64,000 nucleotides of DNA, from contig JAGRGD010000294.1 of the NCBI GenBank assembly GCA_020445665.1, forward strand, positions 1 to 64,000, in the 5' to 3' direction. The position numbers and the translations under genes were made by a program. Shown piece after piece: positions 1-9,159 of the stretch; within the stretch, counting starts at the first letter, position 1, and the number at the start of each line of letters is the position of its first letter. The notes below the pieces were generated by a model. It was not told the DNA's origin. It saw nothing but the letters and a program-made list of their open reading frames with translations, and made no database searches. Source of the DNA: Rhodocyclaceae bacterium (GTDB lineage: Bacteria; Pseudomonadota; Gammaproteobacteria; Burkholderiales; Rhodocyclaceae).

Positions 1-21
1 CGCGGCCCGCGGGCCGCCGCC

Positions 22-2526
22 TCAGGCCTGCGCCTGGAGCTTGTCGATCACCTTGTCGAGCGCCTTGAGCAGCGCCGCGTGCTTCTCGCCCTCGCGGGCG
101 GCGCGCAACACCGTGAGCGCCGCCGGGTCGCGCAGGCGCCCCAGGGCCTCGACCAGCGCGCGGCGATCCGCCACCTCGACGGTCTCCTCGAACAGCGCCA
201 GCACCCGGCCAGTGGCGCTCCGATCGCGCAGGACGCACAGCAACTCGGCCGCCGGCCGACGGCAGCGGCTGTCGAGGCGGGGCTCGTCGAGCACCGCCAG
301 CGCAATCTCCCGGCCCTGGGGCGCCCTGAGAGCCAGCAACCATTCGAGCGGCTCGGTCAGGGAGCGCATGTCGCTCGGCAACGACGCCGCCCACGCCGGC
401 GCGGGCGCCTGCCGCTGCGCCAGATCGTCCCGCAGGCGCTCGACCAGTGCGTCGGCCGCCACCGCCGCATCGTCGCGCAGACGCTTGAGCATGCGCTTGC
501 GCACGTCCGCGCGGACGCTGCCGGCCGGATCGGCCAGGGCCAGGGCTCGCGCCGCCACCGGACCCGGCTGCGCGATCAGGAACTCGAGACCCGCCGTGTC
601 GATATCAGGCTGGGTGCTCACGAACCGGGCCACGGCCTCGAGCATGCCCTCCGTCGGTGGCGGCAAGGGTCCGCCCCAGCCCTTGCACAGGCGCACGCGG
701 GCCTCGTCCACCGGGCTCTCGGGCGTCCAGCCCAGGCGACGCAGCCAGTCCGCGATCGACCGCGCCGTGTCGTCGCTGCGACGGAAGGCGACGACCAGGT
801 GGCGGATCGCTTCTGCACCGCCGACGCCGGCGACAATGCCGGCGAGCGCAGACTTGATCTGCACGGGGACGGGCGCCTGTGGCTCGAGCCAGGCCGACAG
901 GGCCGGCAGGGCGGCAGCCGTGGCACGCGGCCGGATAGCCTCCACCGACGGCAACATCTTCGCGAGGGAACCACTCGCCACCGCGACCACCAGCTCGTCG
1001 AGCAGCCCGTCCGGTCCGGTTGGGAGCGCGCTCAGGTCGCACGCGGGGGGCGGGGCCGGGGTCACCGCCGCGGGTGGCGGCGGGGCCGGCCGCGCTGGCG
1101 CCCCGGGCTCGGCCGGAGAGACGCCCCGCGCACGACAGGCGGCGTCGGCCTGCCGGCACAGTAGCGGGTGCCGGCACCGGGCCAGTTCGGCCAGCAGCGC
1201 ATCGGCCGCCCCGCTGGCCATCTCCACCAGGAAGTCGGTCAGCGCCGTGCTCTTGCCCGGCACCGTACGCGGCGCGAGCGCCAGGGCGCGAAGCGCAGTG
1301 ACATCGGCGTCGTCCGCGGCCGGCCGCAGGCTGCGCGCGGCGGAGGCGGCGGAGGCCTCGGTACCGCATACCAGCATCTCGCGGAGGGCCTCCCGGACCA
1401 CCGGGTGGGCGGCCTGCCCCCGCAGCTGACGCAGGATCGCCAGGCGCATCGTCTCGGGCGTACGCCCGCCGAGCAACGGCACGATCTGCGCCAGTTCGGC
1501 ATCCCCGAAGGGCGGCGACAGCAGCTCGATGACCATCTGGCGGGTCACCCCCGAGCCGCCGGCCAGCAGCGGCAGCAGGTCGCCTCGCAGCGATCCGGCG
1601 CGCGGTTTCAGCCACGCCTGCGCCAGTCGCGCGACGGGCTTTTCCCGGTGTTTCAGCATCTCCAGCATGAACGCCTGCCGTGCATCGTCCTGCCTCACCA
1701 GCAGGGTCATGGCGCTGCGGCTCACCTCCAGGTCGTCGGACTGGGCGAAGTGTTCGAGAAAGGTCCGGTCGACCGGCGTGTCGAGCTTGCCGAGGTCCCG
1801 GAAGACATCCTGCTGCCAGCGCAGCTCGGTGCCGGCCAGCACCCCGATCATGTCGTCCCAGGGCAGCAGGGCGCCCCGCGTGCTCACCAGTTCGAGCAGG
1901 GTGTCCGCGTAGCCCCGGGTCGCGGGCGCCGCCATCAGCTCGATCGCCATCTCCCGCCGCTGCGCCGCGTCCTCGGTCAGCACCGCCACCGCCAGCGTCG
2001 CGGTGCGACGCAGCCATTCGTTCGGCGACTCGCGCAGGCGGGCGATCTCGGCCAGCCCGTCCCGGTCGCGCCAGTGCATCAGGCAGCCGACGGCCGCCTC
2101 GGCGAGGTGGGCGTCGGCGTGGCGCAGCAGCGGACGCACCCGCGCGAGCACCAGCGGCCGCACCGCCGCGTGCATCGCCGGCGACACGCTGCGGGCCCGC
2201 CTCGCGAGCTCCCACACCACCGCCACCAGCTCCGCATACGAGATCTCGCCGACCCGTTCGGCGAGGGCCGGCGTCGCGTCCTCGTCGAGTTGCGCGAGTT
2301 CCCATCGCACCCGCGTGCCGATGCCGTAGGCGCGCATCAGCCACTGCTTGACGTCCTGCCGCCAGAGCCAGGCGTAGTCGTGGTGGGCCTCGTGGCGGTC
2401 CGGCATGTCGTCGAAGCGCAGCGGCGCCAGCGCGCGACGTATCGCCAGGGTGTGATCGACGGGGTTCGATTCCCGCCCTTCCGCGACCGCGCCCCGATCG
2501 CCCTTTCTCCCCGCTTCCTGCATCAC
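22..2526 (-). CDS. HEAT-repeat solenoid protein, function unknown
   Basis: Protein of 834 residues made almost wholly of short helical pairs rich in Leu, Ala and Arg, the pattern of HEAT/armadillo-type repeats. No signal peptide or membrane segment is visible, so it is probably cytoplasmic. A Pro/Ala-rich linker near residue 475 divides it into two solenoid halves. An aromatic and His-rich segment around residues 45-57 looks like a distinct N-terminal cap. HEAT solenoids usually serve as docking scaffolds, but nothing here names a partner. It lies downstream of the methyltransferase gene on the same strand with a gap of about 200 bases. A perfect 16-base palindrome at positions 2-17, just past the stop codon, could be a hairpin without a T-tract. 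Start: first ATG, with no strong Shine-Dalgarno, so the N-terminus is uncertain. Confidence 0.7.
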   Translation of the reverse strand: MMQEAGRKGDRGAVAEGRESNPVDHTLAIRRALAPLRFDDMPDRHEAHHDYAWLWRQDVKQWLMRAYGIGTRVRWELAQLDEDATPALAERVGEISYAELVAVVWELARRARSVSPAMHAAVRPLVLARVRPLLRHADAHLAEAAVGCLMHWRDRDGLAEIARLRESPNEWLRRTATLAVAVLTEDAAQRREMAIELMAAPATRGYADTLLELVSTRGALLPWDDMIGVLAGTELRWQQDVFRDLGKLDTPVDRTFLEHFAQSDDLEVSRSAMTLLVRQDDARQAFMLEMLKHREKPVARLAQAWLKPRAGSLRGDLLPLLAGGSGVTRQMVIELLSPPFGDAELAQIVPLLGGRTPETMRLAILRQLRGQAAHPVVREALREMLVCGTEASAASAARSLRPAADDADVTALRALALAPRTVPGKSTALTDFLVEMASGAADALLAELARCRHPLLCRQADAACRARGVSPAEPGAPARPAPPPPAAVTPAPPPACDLSALPTGPDGLLDELVVAVASGSLAKMLPSVEAIRPRATAAALPALSAWLEPQAPVPVQIKSALAGIVAGVGGAEAIRHLVVAFRRSDDTARSIADWLRRLGWTPESPVDEARVRLCKGWGGPLPPPTEGMLEAVARFVSTQPDIDTAGLEFLIAQPGPVAARALALADPAGSVRADVRKRMLKRLRDDAAVAADALVERLRDDLAQRQAPAPAWAASLPSDMRSLTEPLEWLLALRAPQGREIALAVLDEPRLDSRCRRPAAELLCVLRDRSATGRVLALFEETVEVADRRALVEALGRLRDPAALTVLRAAREGEKHAALLKALDKVIDKLQAQA

Positions 2527-2727
2527 GGCTCCCCTCCGTTCCTCTTGCCATCGGCATGCCCCGCACCGGTTCGGCGCCAGGCATGCCCTGAAGGCTATCG
2601 TCCGTCATACGCGGGGCTTGAGTCGCGCCCATGACAGGCGAGTGGAAAGCCCTGAGCGAGGGCTTGCAGCGCGGTCAGGGCGATCCGTGCGGATGCGCGT
2701 GGCCGACCGCGCCACGGCAGCCGCGCC

Positions 2728-3882
2728 CTAGCAGGCGAGGCGCCACAGGCTCGTGACCTCGCCCTGGCGCGCGGCGTGGAGCGGATCGGAGGCGTCCTGC
2801 GCCCTGGCGTGGCGCGGGCGGGTGTCGAGGCGGCCCAGCACCCGCAGGCCGGCGGCAGCGATCCAGGCGACGAGTTCATCGCGGGAACGCAGGCCGAGGC
2901 GCTCGGCGAGGTCCGACAGCACCAGCCAGCCCTCCCCGCCCTCGGCAAGGTGCGCCGGCAGCCCGGCCAGAAAGCCGCGCAGCATCCGGCTGCCCGGGTC
3001 GTAGATGGCCTGGTCGAGCAGCGATGAGGGCTTGCCGGGCAGCCAGGGCGGATTGCACACCACCAGGGCCGCGCGGCCCTCGGGGAAGCCGTCGCCGGCC
3101 CGCACGTCAATGCGGTCGGCCAGCCCGAGCCGCCTGACATTGTCTCGGGCACAGGCAAGCGCCCGCGGGCTGGTGTCGGTCGCCACCACCCGCTCGACCC
3201 CCCGCGCTGCGAGGATCGCCGCCAGCACGCCGGTCCCGGTGCCGATGTCGAAGGCCAGGCCGCCCGCCGGCAGCGGCGCGTCGGCGACCAGGTCGAGGTA
3301 CTCCCCGCGGACCGGCGCGAAGACGCCATAGTGGGGGTGGATGCGACGCCCGCCCAGCGCGGCGACCGGCACCCCGTTCCGTTGCCACTGGTAGGCGCCG
3401 ATCAGGCCGAGCAGCTCGCGCAGCGACACCACCGCATCCTCTGAGGTGTCACCCCAGGCCGCCTCGCAGGCCGCGGCGACATCGGGCGCCCGCCGCAGCG
3501 GCACGACGCCGCCCGCGCTGACCGGCACCAGCAGCATGCCGAGGGTCCGGGCCCGCTGGGCCTGGGCCATGCGGTAGCGGTGGAAGGCCTCGGTGAGCGT
3601 GCCCGGCGCCTTGCTGCGCCGGCCCGCCCGATCAGCCCGTCTGGCGAGAGCCTGCAGCAACTGGCGGGCATTCTGGTAATCGCCCTGCCACAACATGGCG
3701 GTGCCCTCGCAGGCAAGCCGCCAAGCGTCGTCGGCCCGCAGCGTGTCGTCCGCCAGGATCACCCGGCGCGGCGGTGGCTGGCCCGCCTCGGCGCGCCAGC
3801 GGGCGCAGAGCACCCCGTCACCCTCGCGCCATTCGATGCGGTCATGCGGATCGCTTTCCGGTCGGTCGGGCGTGTCGCTCAT
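2728..3882 (-). CDS. class I SAM-dependent methyltransferase
   Basis: 384-residue protein. The C-terminal half is a Rossmann methyltransferase domain: the SAM-binding glycine motif DIGTGTG at residues 212-218 and the NPPW motif at 277-280. NPPW/NPPY is the signature of enzymes that methylate amide or exocyclic nitrogens (HemK/PrmC, RlmG and TrmN-type families). The N-terminal 150 residues are helical and may recognise the substrate. I place the start at the ATG that begins MSDTPD; an upstream in-frame ATG would add 35 residues rich in Cys, Pro and Arg that do not look like protein. The substrate (glutamine in a protein, or a base in RNA) cannot be decided from the sequence. Confidence 0.75.
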   Translation of the reverse strand: MSDTPDRPESDPHDRIEWREGDGVLCARWRAEAGQPPPRRVILADDTLRADDAWRLACEGTAMLWQGDYQNARQLLQALARRADRAGRRSKAPGTLTEAFHRYRMAQAQRARTLGMLLVPVSAGGVVPLRRAPDVAAACEAAWGDTSEDAVVSLRELLGLIGAYQWQRNGVPVAALGGRRIHPHYGVFAPVRGEYLDLVADAPLPAGGLAFDIGTGTGVLAAILAARGVERVVATDTSPRALACARDNVRRLGLADRIDVRAGDGFPEGRAALVVCNPPWLPGKPSSLLDQAIYDPGSRMLRGFLAGLPAHLAEGGEGWLVLSDLAERLGLRSRDELVAWIAAAGLRVLGRLDTRPRHARAQDASDPLHAARQGEVTSLWRLAC

Positions 3883-3994
3883 CGGGGGGGGGTATCCGGG
3901 TCGGGCCGCCCACGGTAGCGCCAACGGGTCGGCGCGGCAAACGCCGGCGCATGCCAGTGGACTTGTGCTGCAGCGCCGCGATACCATCGCTCCC

Positions 3995-4205
3995 GCTTCA
4001 GGTGTCCCGATGGCGATCCGCCCGAGGGATGAAACGGGAAGCCGGTGCGACGTCCGCCCAGCAAGGCGCGCGTCAATGCCGGCACTGCCCCCGCAACGGT
4101 AAGCGAGTCAGGTTCCGCACGCAGCCACTGTGTCGAGACACGGGAAGGCGCGGTTCCGGCGAAGTCATCCTTCGCGCTCGCGAGTCCGGAGACCGGCCTG
4201 ATGCA
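3995..4205 (+). promoter_or_regulatory. cobalamin (B12) riboswitch
   Basis: Aptamer of the adenosylcobalamin class in the leader of btuB. The conserved blocks appear in order: TTCAGGTG at 3997-4004, GGGAAGCCGGTGCGA around 4036-4050, the B12-box core ACTGCCCCCGCAACGGTAA near 4084-4102, GCCACTG near 4123, CGGGAAGGC near 4141, and CGCGAGTCCGGAGACC at 4180-4195 followed by GGCCTGATG. Members of this family reduce expression of B12 uptake genes when cobalamin is plentiful. A weak promoter pair (TGGACT, 18-base spacer, TACCAT at 3958-3987) lies just upstream. The roughly 120 bases between aptamer and btuB start should hold the expression platform; I see no clear T-tract terminator, so control of translation initiation is more likely. 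Confidence 0.95.
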
Positions 4206-4325
4206 TTCGGCTTGGCATTGCGGAGGGCGATGTCGCGGCAAGCGGCGCCCGTCCGCTCTCCGTCTGTCCTCCTCCCTGCCCGTTTTCAGGAACCCTCGCG
4301 CGGGTGAGCGCGAAGAGGAGGACCC

Positions 4326-6164
4326 ATGCGACGTTTCGCGCTGCCGGCAGCCCTGCTGCTGGCGCCCTCGCCAGCCTGCCTGGCCCAGACCCCATCCCTG
4401 CAGCACCGCCTCGACGACGTGATCGTCACGGCCAACCGGACAGCCCGTGGTGCGGACGCCACGCTCGCCGCCACCGATGTGATCCGCCGCGCGTCGATCG
4501 CCCGCAGCGGCGCCCGCTCGGCCGCGGACGCGCTCGAGGGCCTCGCCGGCATCGATGTCGCCCGCAATGGCGGAGACGGGAAGAGCACCTCCCTGTTCCT
4601 GCGCGGCACCGAGTCGGACCACGTGCTGGTCCTCATCGACGGCGTCCGGATCGGCTCCGCCACCTCGGGTGCTGCGGCCCTGCAGGACATTCCGGCCGGC
4701 CTGATCGAGCGCATCGAGGTGGTGCGCGGGCCCCGCTCGAGCCTCTACGGGTCCGAAGCCATTGGCGGCGTGATCCAGATCTTCACCCGACGTGGCGCCG
4801 GCGAGGGCTTCCAGCCCAGCCTGCATATCGGCGCCGGCAACCACAATGCCTTCGCGTTCGGTGCTGGCGTGCGGGCCGGGTCCGATCGGGGCTGGTTCGC
4901 CATCGATGCCGGGACGCGCCATACCAGCGGCGAGAATGCCTGCAACGGCCGGCCCGCGCCGGGCGGCGCCGGGTGCTTCGACCTCGACCTCGATCACGAC
5001 GGCTATCGCCAGCACGCCGCCAGTCTCGCCGGCGGGGTCACCCTTGGCGACACCACCGAGCTGACTGTCCACTGGCTCGAGAGCCGCGGCGACAACGAAT
5101 TCGACGGTGCGACCGCCAACCGGGCCCACACTCGCCAGAAGAGCCTCGGCGCCAGCGCCGAGACCCGGCCGACGGATGGCTGGCTCAGCCGGCTCTCCCT
5201 CGGCCAGAGCCGGGACACCGCCAACAACCTCCTCGACGGCACTTTCCAGTCCCGCTTCGCTACGCGCCGCGACCAGGCAAGCTGGCTCAACGAGGTGGCC
5301 GTGGGGGACGGCCAGGTGCTCGCGATGGGGGTCGACTGGTCCCGCGAGCGGGTCAGCGGCACGACCGCCTATGCCGAGGACCGGCGGAGCAACACCGGCG
5401 TGTTCGGCCAGTGGCAACTCGAGCACGCGGCCCACCGGCTCGATGCCTCCCTGCGCCACGACGACAGTGAACAGTCCGGCCATCGCAACACCGGCAGCAT
5501 CGCCTGGGGCTATCTGTTCCCGGGGCAGGTGCGCCTGACTGCCACCTACGGCACCGCCTACAAGGCGCCAAGCTTCAACGAGCTCTACTTCCCGCGCTTC
5601 GGCAATCCCGATCTACGGCCCGAGCGCGCACGCAGTGCCGAAGTGGGCCTGGCCGGCGGCGAGCGGATGCGCTGGCACCTGTCGGCCTACCAGACGCACA
5701 TCAGCGACCTGATCGCCTACGACGCCAGCATCGGCGCGCCGGACAACATCGACCGGGCGCGCATTCGCGGCCTCGAACTGCGCCTCGACACCGGCCTGGC
5801 GGCGTGGCGCCTGGCCGGCAGCCTCGACTGGCTCGATCCCCGCCACCGCGGCCAGGGTGCCCTCCATGGCAATCTGCTGCCCCGCCGCAGCCGTGCCCAT
5901 CTGCGCCTGGACGCCGGCCGCGACTTCGGTGCGACACGGCTCGACCTGAACTGGCGCGCCGCCGGGCACCGCTATGACGATCTGGCCAACACCCGTCGCC
6001 TGGGCGGCTACGCCACCCTCGACCTCACCCTCAGCCAGGCCCTCGACCCGGCCTGGCGCCTCAAGGCCAGCCTCACCAATCTCTTCGACAAGGACTACGC
6101 CACCGCGGCCTTCTATAACCCGCCGGGCCGCGGGCTGTTCTTCTCCCTCCATTACCTGCCCTGA
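4326..6164 (+). CDS. btuB: TonB-dependent vitamin B12 outer-membrane receptor BtuB
   Basis: 612-residue outer-membrane gated barrel that takes up corrinoids using TonB energy. Residues 1-20 are a signal peptide ending ALAQ-like (CLAQ). A TonB-box-like segment (DDVIVTANR) follows at about residues 30-38, then the plug domain with [17 protein letters not shown] and the [22 protein letters not shown] pattern, then a 22-strand-type barrel to the C-terminus. Length is typical for BtuB. The cobalamin riboswitch directly upstream and the B12 genes downstream make the substrate assignment firm. Preceded by a GAGGAGG-type ribosome site a few bases before the ATG. Confidence 0.95.
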   Translation: MRRFALPAALLLAPSPACLAQTPSLQHRLDDVIVTANRTARGADATLAATDVIRRASIARSGARSAADALEGLAGIDVARNGGDGKSTSLFLRGTESDHVLVLIDGVRIGSATSGAAALQDIPAGLIERIEVVRGPRSSLYGSEAIGGVIQIFTRRGAGEGFQPSLHIGAGNHNAFAFGAGVRAGSDRGWFAIDAGTRHTSGENACNGRPAPGGAGCFDLDLDHDGYRQHAASLAGGVTLGDTTELTVHWLESRGDNEFDGATANRAHTRQKSLGASAETRPTDGWLSRLSLGQSRDTANNLLDGTFQSRFATRRDQASWLNEVAVGDGQVLAMGVDWSRERVSGTTAYAEDRRSNTGVFGQWQLEHAAHRLDASLRHDDSEQSGHRNTGSIAWGYLFPGQVRLTATYGTAYKAPSFNELYFPRFGNPDLRPERARSAEVGLAGGERMRWHLSAYQTHISDLIAYDASIGAPDNIDRARIRGLELRLDTGLAAWRLAGSLDWLDPRHRGQGALHGNLLPRRSRAHLRLDAGRDFGATRLDLNWRAAGHRYDDLANTRRLGGYATLDLTLSQALDPAWRLKASLTNLFDKDYATAAFYNPPGRGLFFSLHYLP

Positions 6165-6185
6165 CATCCCAACCGGACAACCCAC

Positions 6186-6767
6186 ATGACCCTGACCCGA
6201 AACACGACCCTCGCCACGGGCGCCAGCCTGGCGCTGCTCCTGATCCTGACCCGCGGCCACCACGTCGCCAGCCTCGAGGCGCTCCCCGGCGCGTCCTGGG
6301 CGGTGTTCTTCCTCGGCGGCATGGTGCTGCGCCGCGCGCTGCCTTTCACCGTCTTCATCGCGCTGGCCGCCGGCCTCGACCTGGCCAGCGTCACCTGGGG
6401 CGGCACCTCGAATTACTGCACCTCCCCGGCCTACCCCTTCCTGCTGCCCGCCTACGGCTGCCTGTGGCTCGCGGGCCGCTGGTTCGGACAGCGCCACGCG
6501 CTGCACGCCCGCACGCTGCCGCGCTTCGCCGCCAGTGCGCTGGTCGGTGCCCACCTCTGCGAACTGTTCTCCAGCGGCAGCTTCTATGTCTTCTCCGGGC
6601 ACTTCCCGGACCCGACCCTGGCCGGTTTCGGCGAGCGCCTGCTGCGCTACTACCCCCAGTCCCTCGAAGCCTTCGGCTTCTGGCTCGGCGTAGCGCTGCT
6701 GGTGTGGGGCGCGTTCGCGGCGGTCGGCGCCCAGCGGCCCGTATCTGGCGAAGCGCGCCGCGGATGA
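6186..6767 (+). CDS. btuN: BtuN-like predicted B12-transport membrane protein
   Basis: 193-residue integral membrane protein with about five hydrophobic segments (roughly residues 8-24, 38-62, 75-100, 105-125, 160-185). It has the length and position of the membrane protein called BtuN in comparative-genomic studies of B12 regulons, an optional predicted component of cobalamin uptake in betaproteobacteria; no mechanism is established. Conserved-looking aromatic/Cys/Ser patches (SNYCTSPAYPF) sit between the second and third segments. It starts 21 bases after btuB and its stop overlaps the start of cobB in an ATGA, so it is co-expressed under the riboswitch. Confidence 0.7.
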   Translation: MTLTRNTTLATGASLALLLILTRGHHVASLEALPGASWAVFFLGGMVLRRALPFTVFIALAAGLDLASVTWGGTSNYCTSPAYPFLLPAYGCLWLAGRWFGQRHALHARTLPRFAASALVGAHLCELFSSGSFYVFSGHFPDPTLAGFGERLLRYYPQSLEAFGFWLGVALLVWGAFAAVGAQRPVSGEARRG

Positions 6768-8059
6768 GCACTGCCAAGCACCGCTGCCGCGCCCTCTACG
6801 TCGCGGCCCCCGCGTCCGGCCAGGGCAAGACCACGGTCAGCGCCGCCCTCGCCCGCCACTACACCCGCCAGGGGGTTCGCGTCCGGGTGTTCAAGGCGGG
6901 ACCGGACTATCTCGACCCGATGATCCTCGGTGCCGCATCGGGCGCCCCCGTCCACAACCTCGACCTGTGGATGGGCGGCGAGGCCCACTGCCGGCAGCTG
7001 CTGGCCGATGCGGCGCGCGAGGCGGATCTGCTGCTCGTCGAAGGGGTGATGGGCCTGTACGACGGCACGCCCTCTGGCGCCGACCTGGCCCGGACCTTCG
7101 ACCTGCCCGTCCTCGCCGTGATCGACGCCTCGGCCATGGCCCAGACCTTTGGCGCGATTGTCCATGGCCTCGCCACCTGGCCCGGCCACCCACAGGTCAT
7201 CGGCGCTTTCGCCAACCGTGTCGGCAGCCACGGCCACCGCGCAATGCTGGCCGAGGCGCTGCCGGCCGGCCTGCCCCTGCTCGGCACCTTGCCCGGGGAT
7301 GCGGCCCCTGCCCTGCCCGCTCGGCACCTTGGCCTCCTGCCGCCCGGGGAGATCGGCGGTCTTGCTTCGATTCTCGAGGCGCTGGCGCAGGCCATCGAGG
7401 CGCCGCCCCTGGACGCCCTGCCTCAGGTGGACCTGTGCGACGCGCCACTGCCGACGCCGCCGCGGGATCTGGCTGGCATACGCATCGCGGTCGCGCGCGA
7501 TGCCGCCTTTGCCTTCTGCTACCCGGCGAACCTCGAACTGCTCACGGCGATGGGCGCAACGCTCTCCTTCTTCTCGCCCCTCGCGGATCGGTCCCTGCCT
7601 CCCTGCGACGCCCTCTACCTGCCAGGCGGCTACCCGGAACTTCACCTGTCGCGCCTGTCGGGCAATCTCGCCATGCACGACGCGATTCACGCCCACCATC
7701 GCCGGGGCCGCCCGATCGTCGCCGAATGCGGTGGCATGCTCTACCTGCTCGAGGCCCTGACGGACACCAACGGCGCCGCGGCGGCCCTGGTCGGCCTGCT
7801 CCCCGGCCGAGCCCACCTGCAGCAACGGATCGCCAACCTGGGCCTGCATTCGCTCCGCCTGCCCGAGGGCGAGATGCGCGGGCACAGCTTCCATCACTCG
7901 ACCACCGAGATGGCACTCGCCCCCGTCGCCGAGACGCACCCCGCCCGGCACCATGGGCGCCCGGAGCCGGTGTGGCGCGTGGGCCGCCTGCTGGCCGGCT
8001 ACCTGCACCTCTATCTGCCCTCGAACCCGGCCATGGCCGCCGCCCTGTTCCGTCCATGA
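6764..8059 (+). CDS. cobB: cobyrinate a,c-diamide synthase (CobB/CbiA)
   Basis: 431-residue two-domain enzyme of cobalamin synthesis that amidates the a and c carboxylates of (hydrogeno)cobyrinate with glutamine and ATP. The N-terminal dethiobiotin-synthetase-like domain has the P-loop APASGQGKTT (residues 15-24). The C-terminal class I glutaminase-like domain has the nucleophile Cys322 in VAECGGML and a downstream His in HSFHHSTTEM. Start chosen at the ATG overlapping the btuN stop (ATGA); a 100-residue in-frame extension upstream is only a shadow of btuN. As a lone biosynthetic gene among uptake genes it may serve remodelling of salvaged corrinoids, or the rest of the pathway lies elsewhere. 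Confidence 0.92.
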   Translation: MSTAKHRCRALYVAAPASGQGKTTVSAALARHYTRQGVRVRVFKAGPDYLDPMILGAASGAPVHNLDLWMGGEAHCRQLLADAAREADLLLVEGVMGLYDGTPSGADLARTFDLPVLAVIDASAMAQTFGAIVHGLATWPGHPQVIGAFANRVGSHGHRAMLAEALPAGLPLLGTLPGDAAPALPARHLGLLPPGEIGGLASILEALAQAIEAPPLDALPQVDLCDAPLPTPPRDLAGIRIAVARDAAFAFCYPANLELLTAMGATLSFFSPLADRSLPPCDALYLPGGYPELHLSRLSGNLAMHDAIHAHHRRGRPIVAECGGMLYLLEALTDTNGAAAALVGLLPGRAHLQQRIANLGLHSLRLPEGEMRGHSFHHSTTEMALAPVAETHPARHHGRPEPVWRVGRLLAGYLHLYLPSNPAMAAALFRP

Positions 8060-8254
8060 GCGCCGCGGGCAGCCCCCCGGACGACACAATCGCCGGCGTC
8101 ATGCGCGCGCATCGCCACCGGCACGGCTGGCACGGCGCCTCGTCGGCGGGGGTATTCTCGAGCCTCGCGAGGCGCGAAGGTCGAACCCGAGACCCTCGCC
8201 CCCGTGCCACAGATGACCGCCACCGACGCCGCAGCCTGCCCTGAGGAGCCCCCC

Positions 8255-9064
8255 TTGACCCACTGGACGCCGACCGGACCGCAACGCATCGTCTGCCTGA
8301 CCGAGGAAACCACCGAGACGCTCTACCTGCTGGGCGAAGAGGCGCGCATCGTCGGCATCTCCGGCTTCACCGTGCGGCCGCCGCGGGCCCGCAAGGAGAA
8401 GCCGAAGGTCTCGGCCTTCCTGTCAGCCAAGATCGACCGCATCCTCGCGCTCGAGCCCGACCTGGTGCTCGGCTTCTCCAACCTGCAGGCGGACATCGCC
8501 TCCCAGCTGATCCGCGCAGGCATCAGCGTCCATGTCTTCAATCACCGCCGCGTGCCGGAGATCTTCGAGATGATCCGCACCGTGGGGGCCCTCGTCGGCT
8601 GCGAGGCGAAGACGCGCGGGCTGCTGGCGGAACTCGGTGACGGCGTCGCGGCCATCCGGGCGGCGGGCGAGGCGCTCCCGCGCCGCCCGAGCGTCTATTT
8701 CGAGGAGTGGGACGAGCCGATGATCTCTGCCATCGGCTGGGTCTCCGACCTGATTCACATCGCCGGGGGCGAAGATTGTTTCCGCGAGTTCGCCGCCGAG
8801 CATGCGGCCGGCCAGCGGACCATTCACGACCCCCTCGAGGTGGTCCGGCGGGCGCCGGACATCATCGTCGGCTCCTGGTGCGGCAAGAAGTTCAGGCCCG
8901 AGCGGGTCGCCGCGCGCCCGGGCTGGTCGGCGGTACCTGCCGTGCGCGACGGTCAGGTATTCGAGATCAAGTCGGCCGACATCCTGCAGCCCGGGCCGGC
9001 CGCGCTGACGGACGGCCTGCGCCAGCTGCACGACATCGTCCGCGCCTGGAACGGCCGGGTGTGA
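8255..9064 (+). CDS. BtuF-like cobalamin-binding protein lacking a signal peptide
   Basis: About 269 residues, with the class III periplasmic-binding-protein fold of BtuF/FhuD: an N-terminal RIVCLTEETTETLYLLG lobe, a long linker helix, and a C-terminal lobe ending RQLHDIVRAW. The E-W-D-E-P-M motif near the middle matches cobalamin-binding BtuF homologues. I choose the TTG start because GAGGAG lies 6 bases before it; an ATG 51 bases upstream has no ribosome site. From either start no export signal is visible, which is odd for a BtuF. It may act in the cytoplasm as a corrinoid carrier, or use another route. Last gene of the riboswitch-headed cluster; no BtuCD transporter genes are present. Confidence 0.8.
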   Translation: MTHWTPTGPQRIVCLTEETTETLYLLGEEARIVGISGFTVRPPRARKEKPKVSAFLSAKIDRILALEPDLVLGFSNLQADIASQLIRAGISVHVFNHRRVPEIFEMIRTVGALVGCEAKTRGLLAELGDGVAAIRAAGEALPRRPSVYFEEWDEPMISAIGWVSDLIHIAGGEDCFREFAAEHAAGQRTIHDPLEVVRRAPDIIVGSWCGKKFRPERVAARPGWSAVPAVRDGQVFEIKSADILQPGPAALTDGLRQLHDIVRAWNGRV

Positions 9065-9159
9065 CCGCAACCCCCATCGCGACCGCCCCGCCTGCGCCGC
9101 CGCCCCGGCAACAGGCCTTGCGCGACCGATGGTGACCGGCGGCCCGGGCCCCGGGGCGC

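Noticed and set aside
605..2632. Second long minus-strand frame overlapping the HEAT protein
   Set aside because: Arg/Gly/Ala-rich shadow with no repeat pattern; the other frame shows regular helical repeats.
6464..6763. 100-residue N-terminal extension of cobB
   Set aside because: It overlaps btuN in another frame and is Arg/Pro-rich; the ATGA-coupled start gives the P-loop at the usual distance.
8056..8244. Short plus-strand frame overlapping the cobB stop by ATGA
   Set aside because: About 62 residues of Arg/His-rich sequence with no recognisable feature; the overlap alone is not enough.
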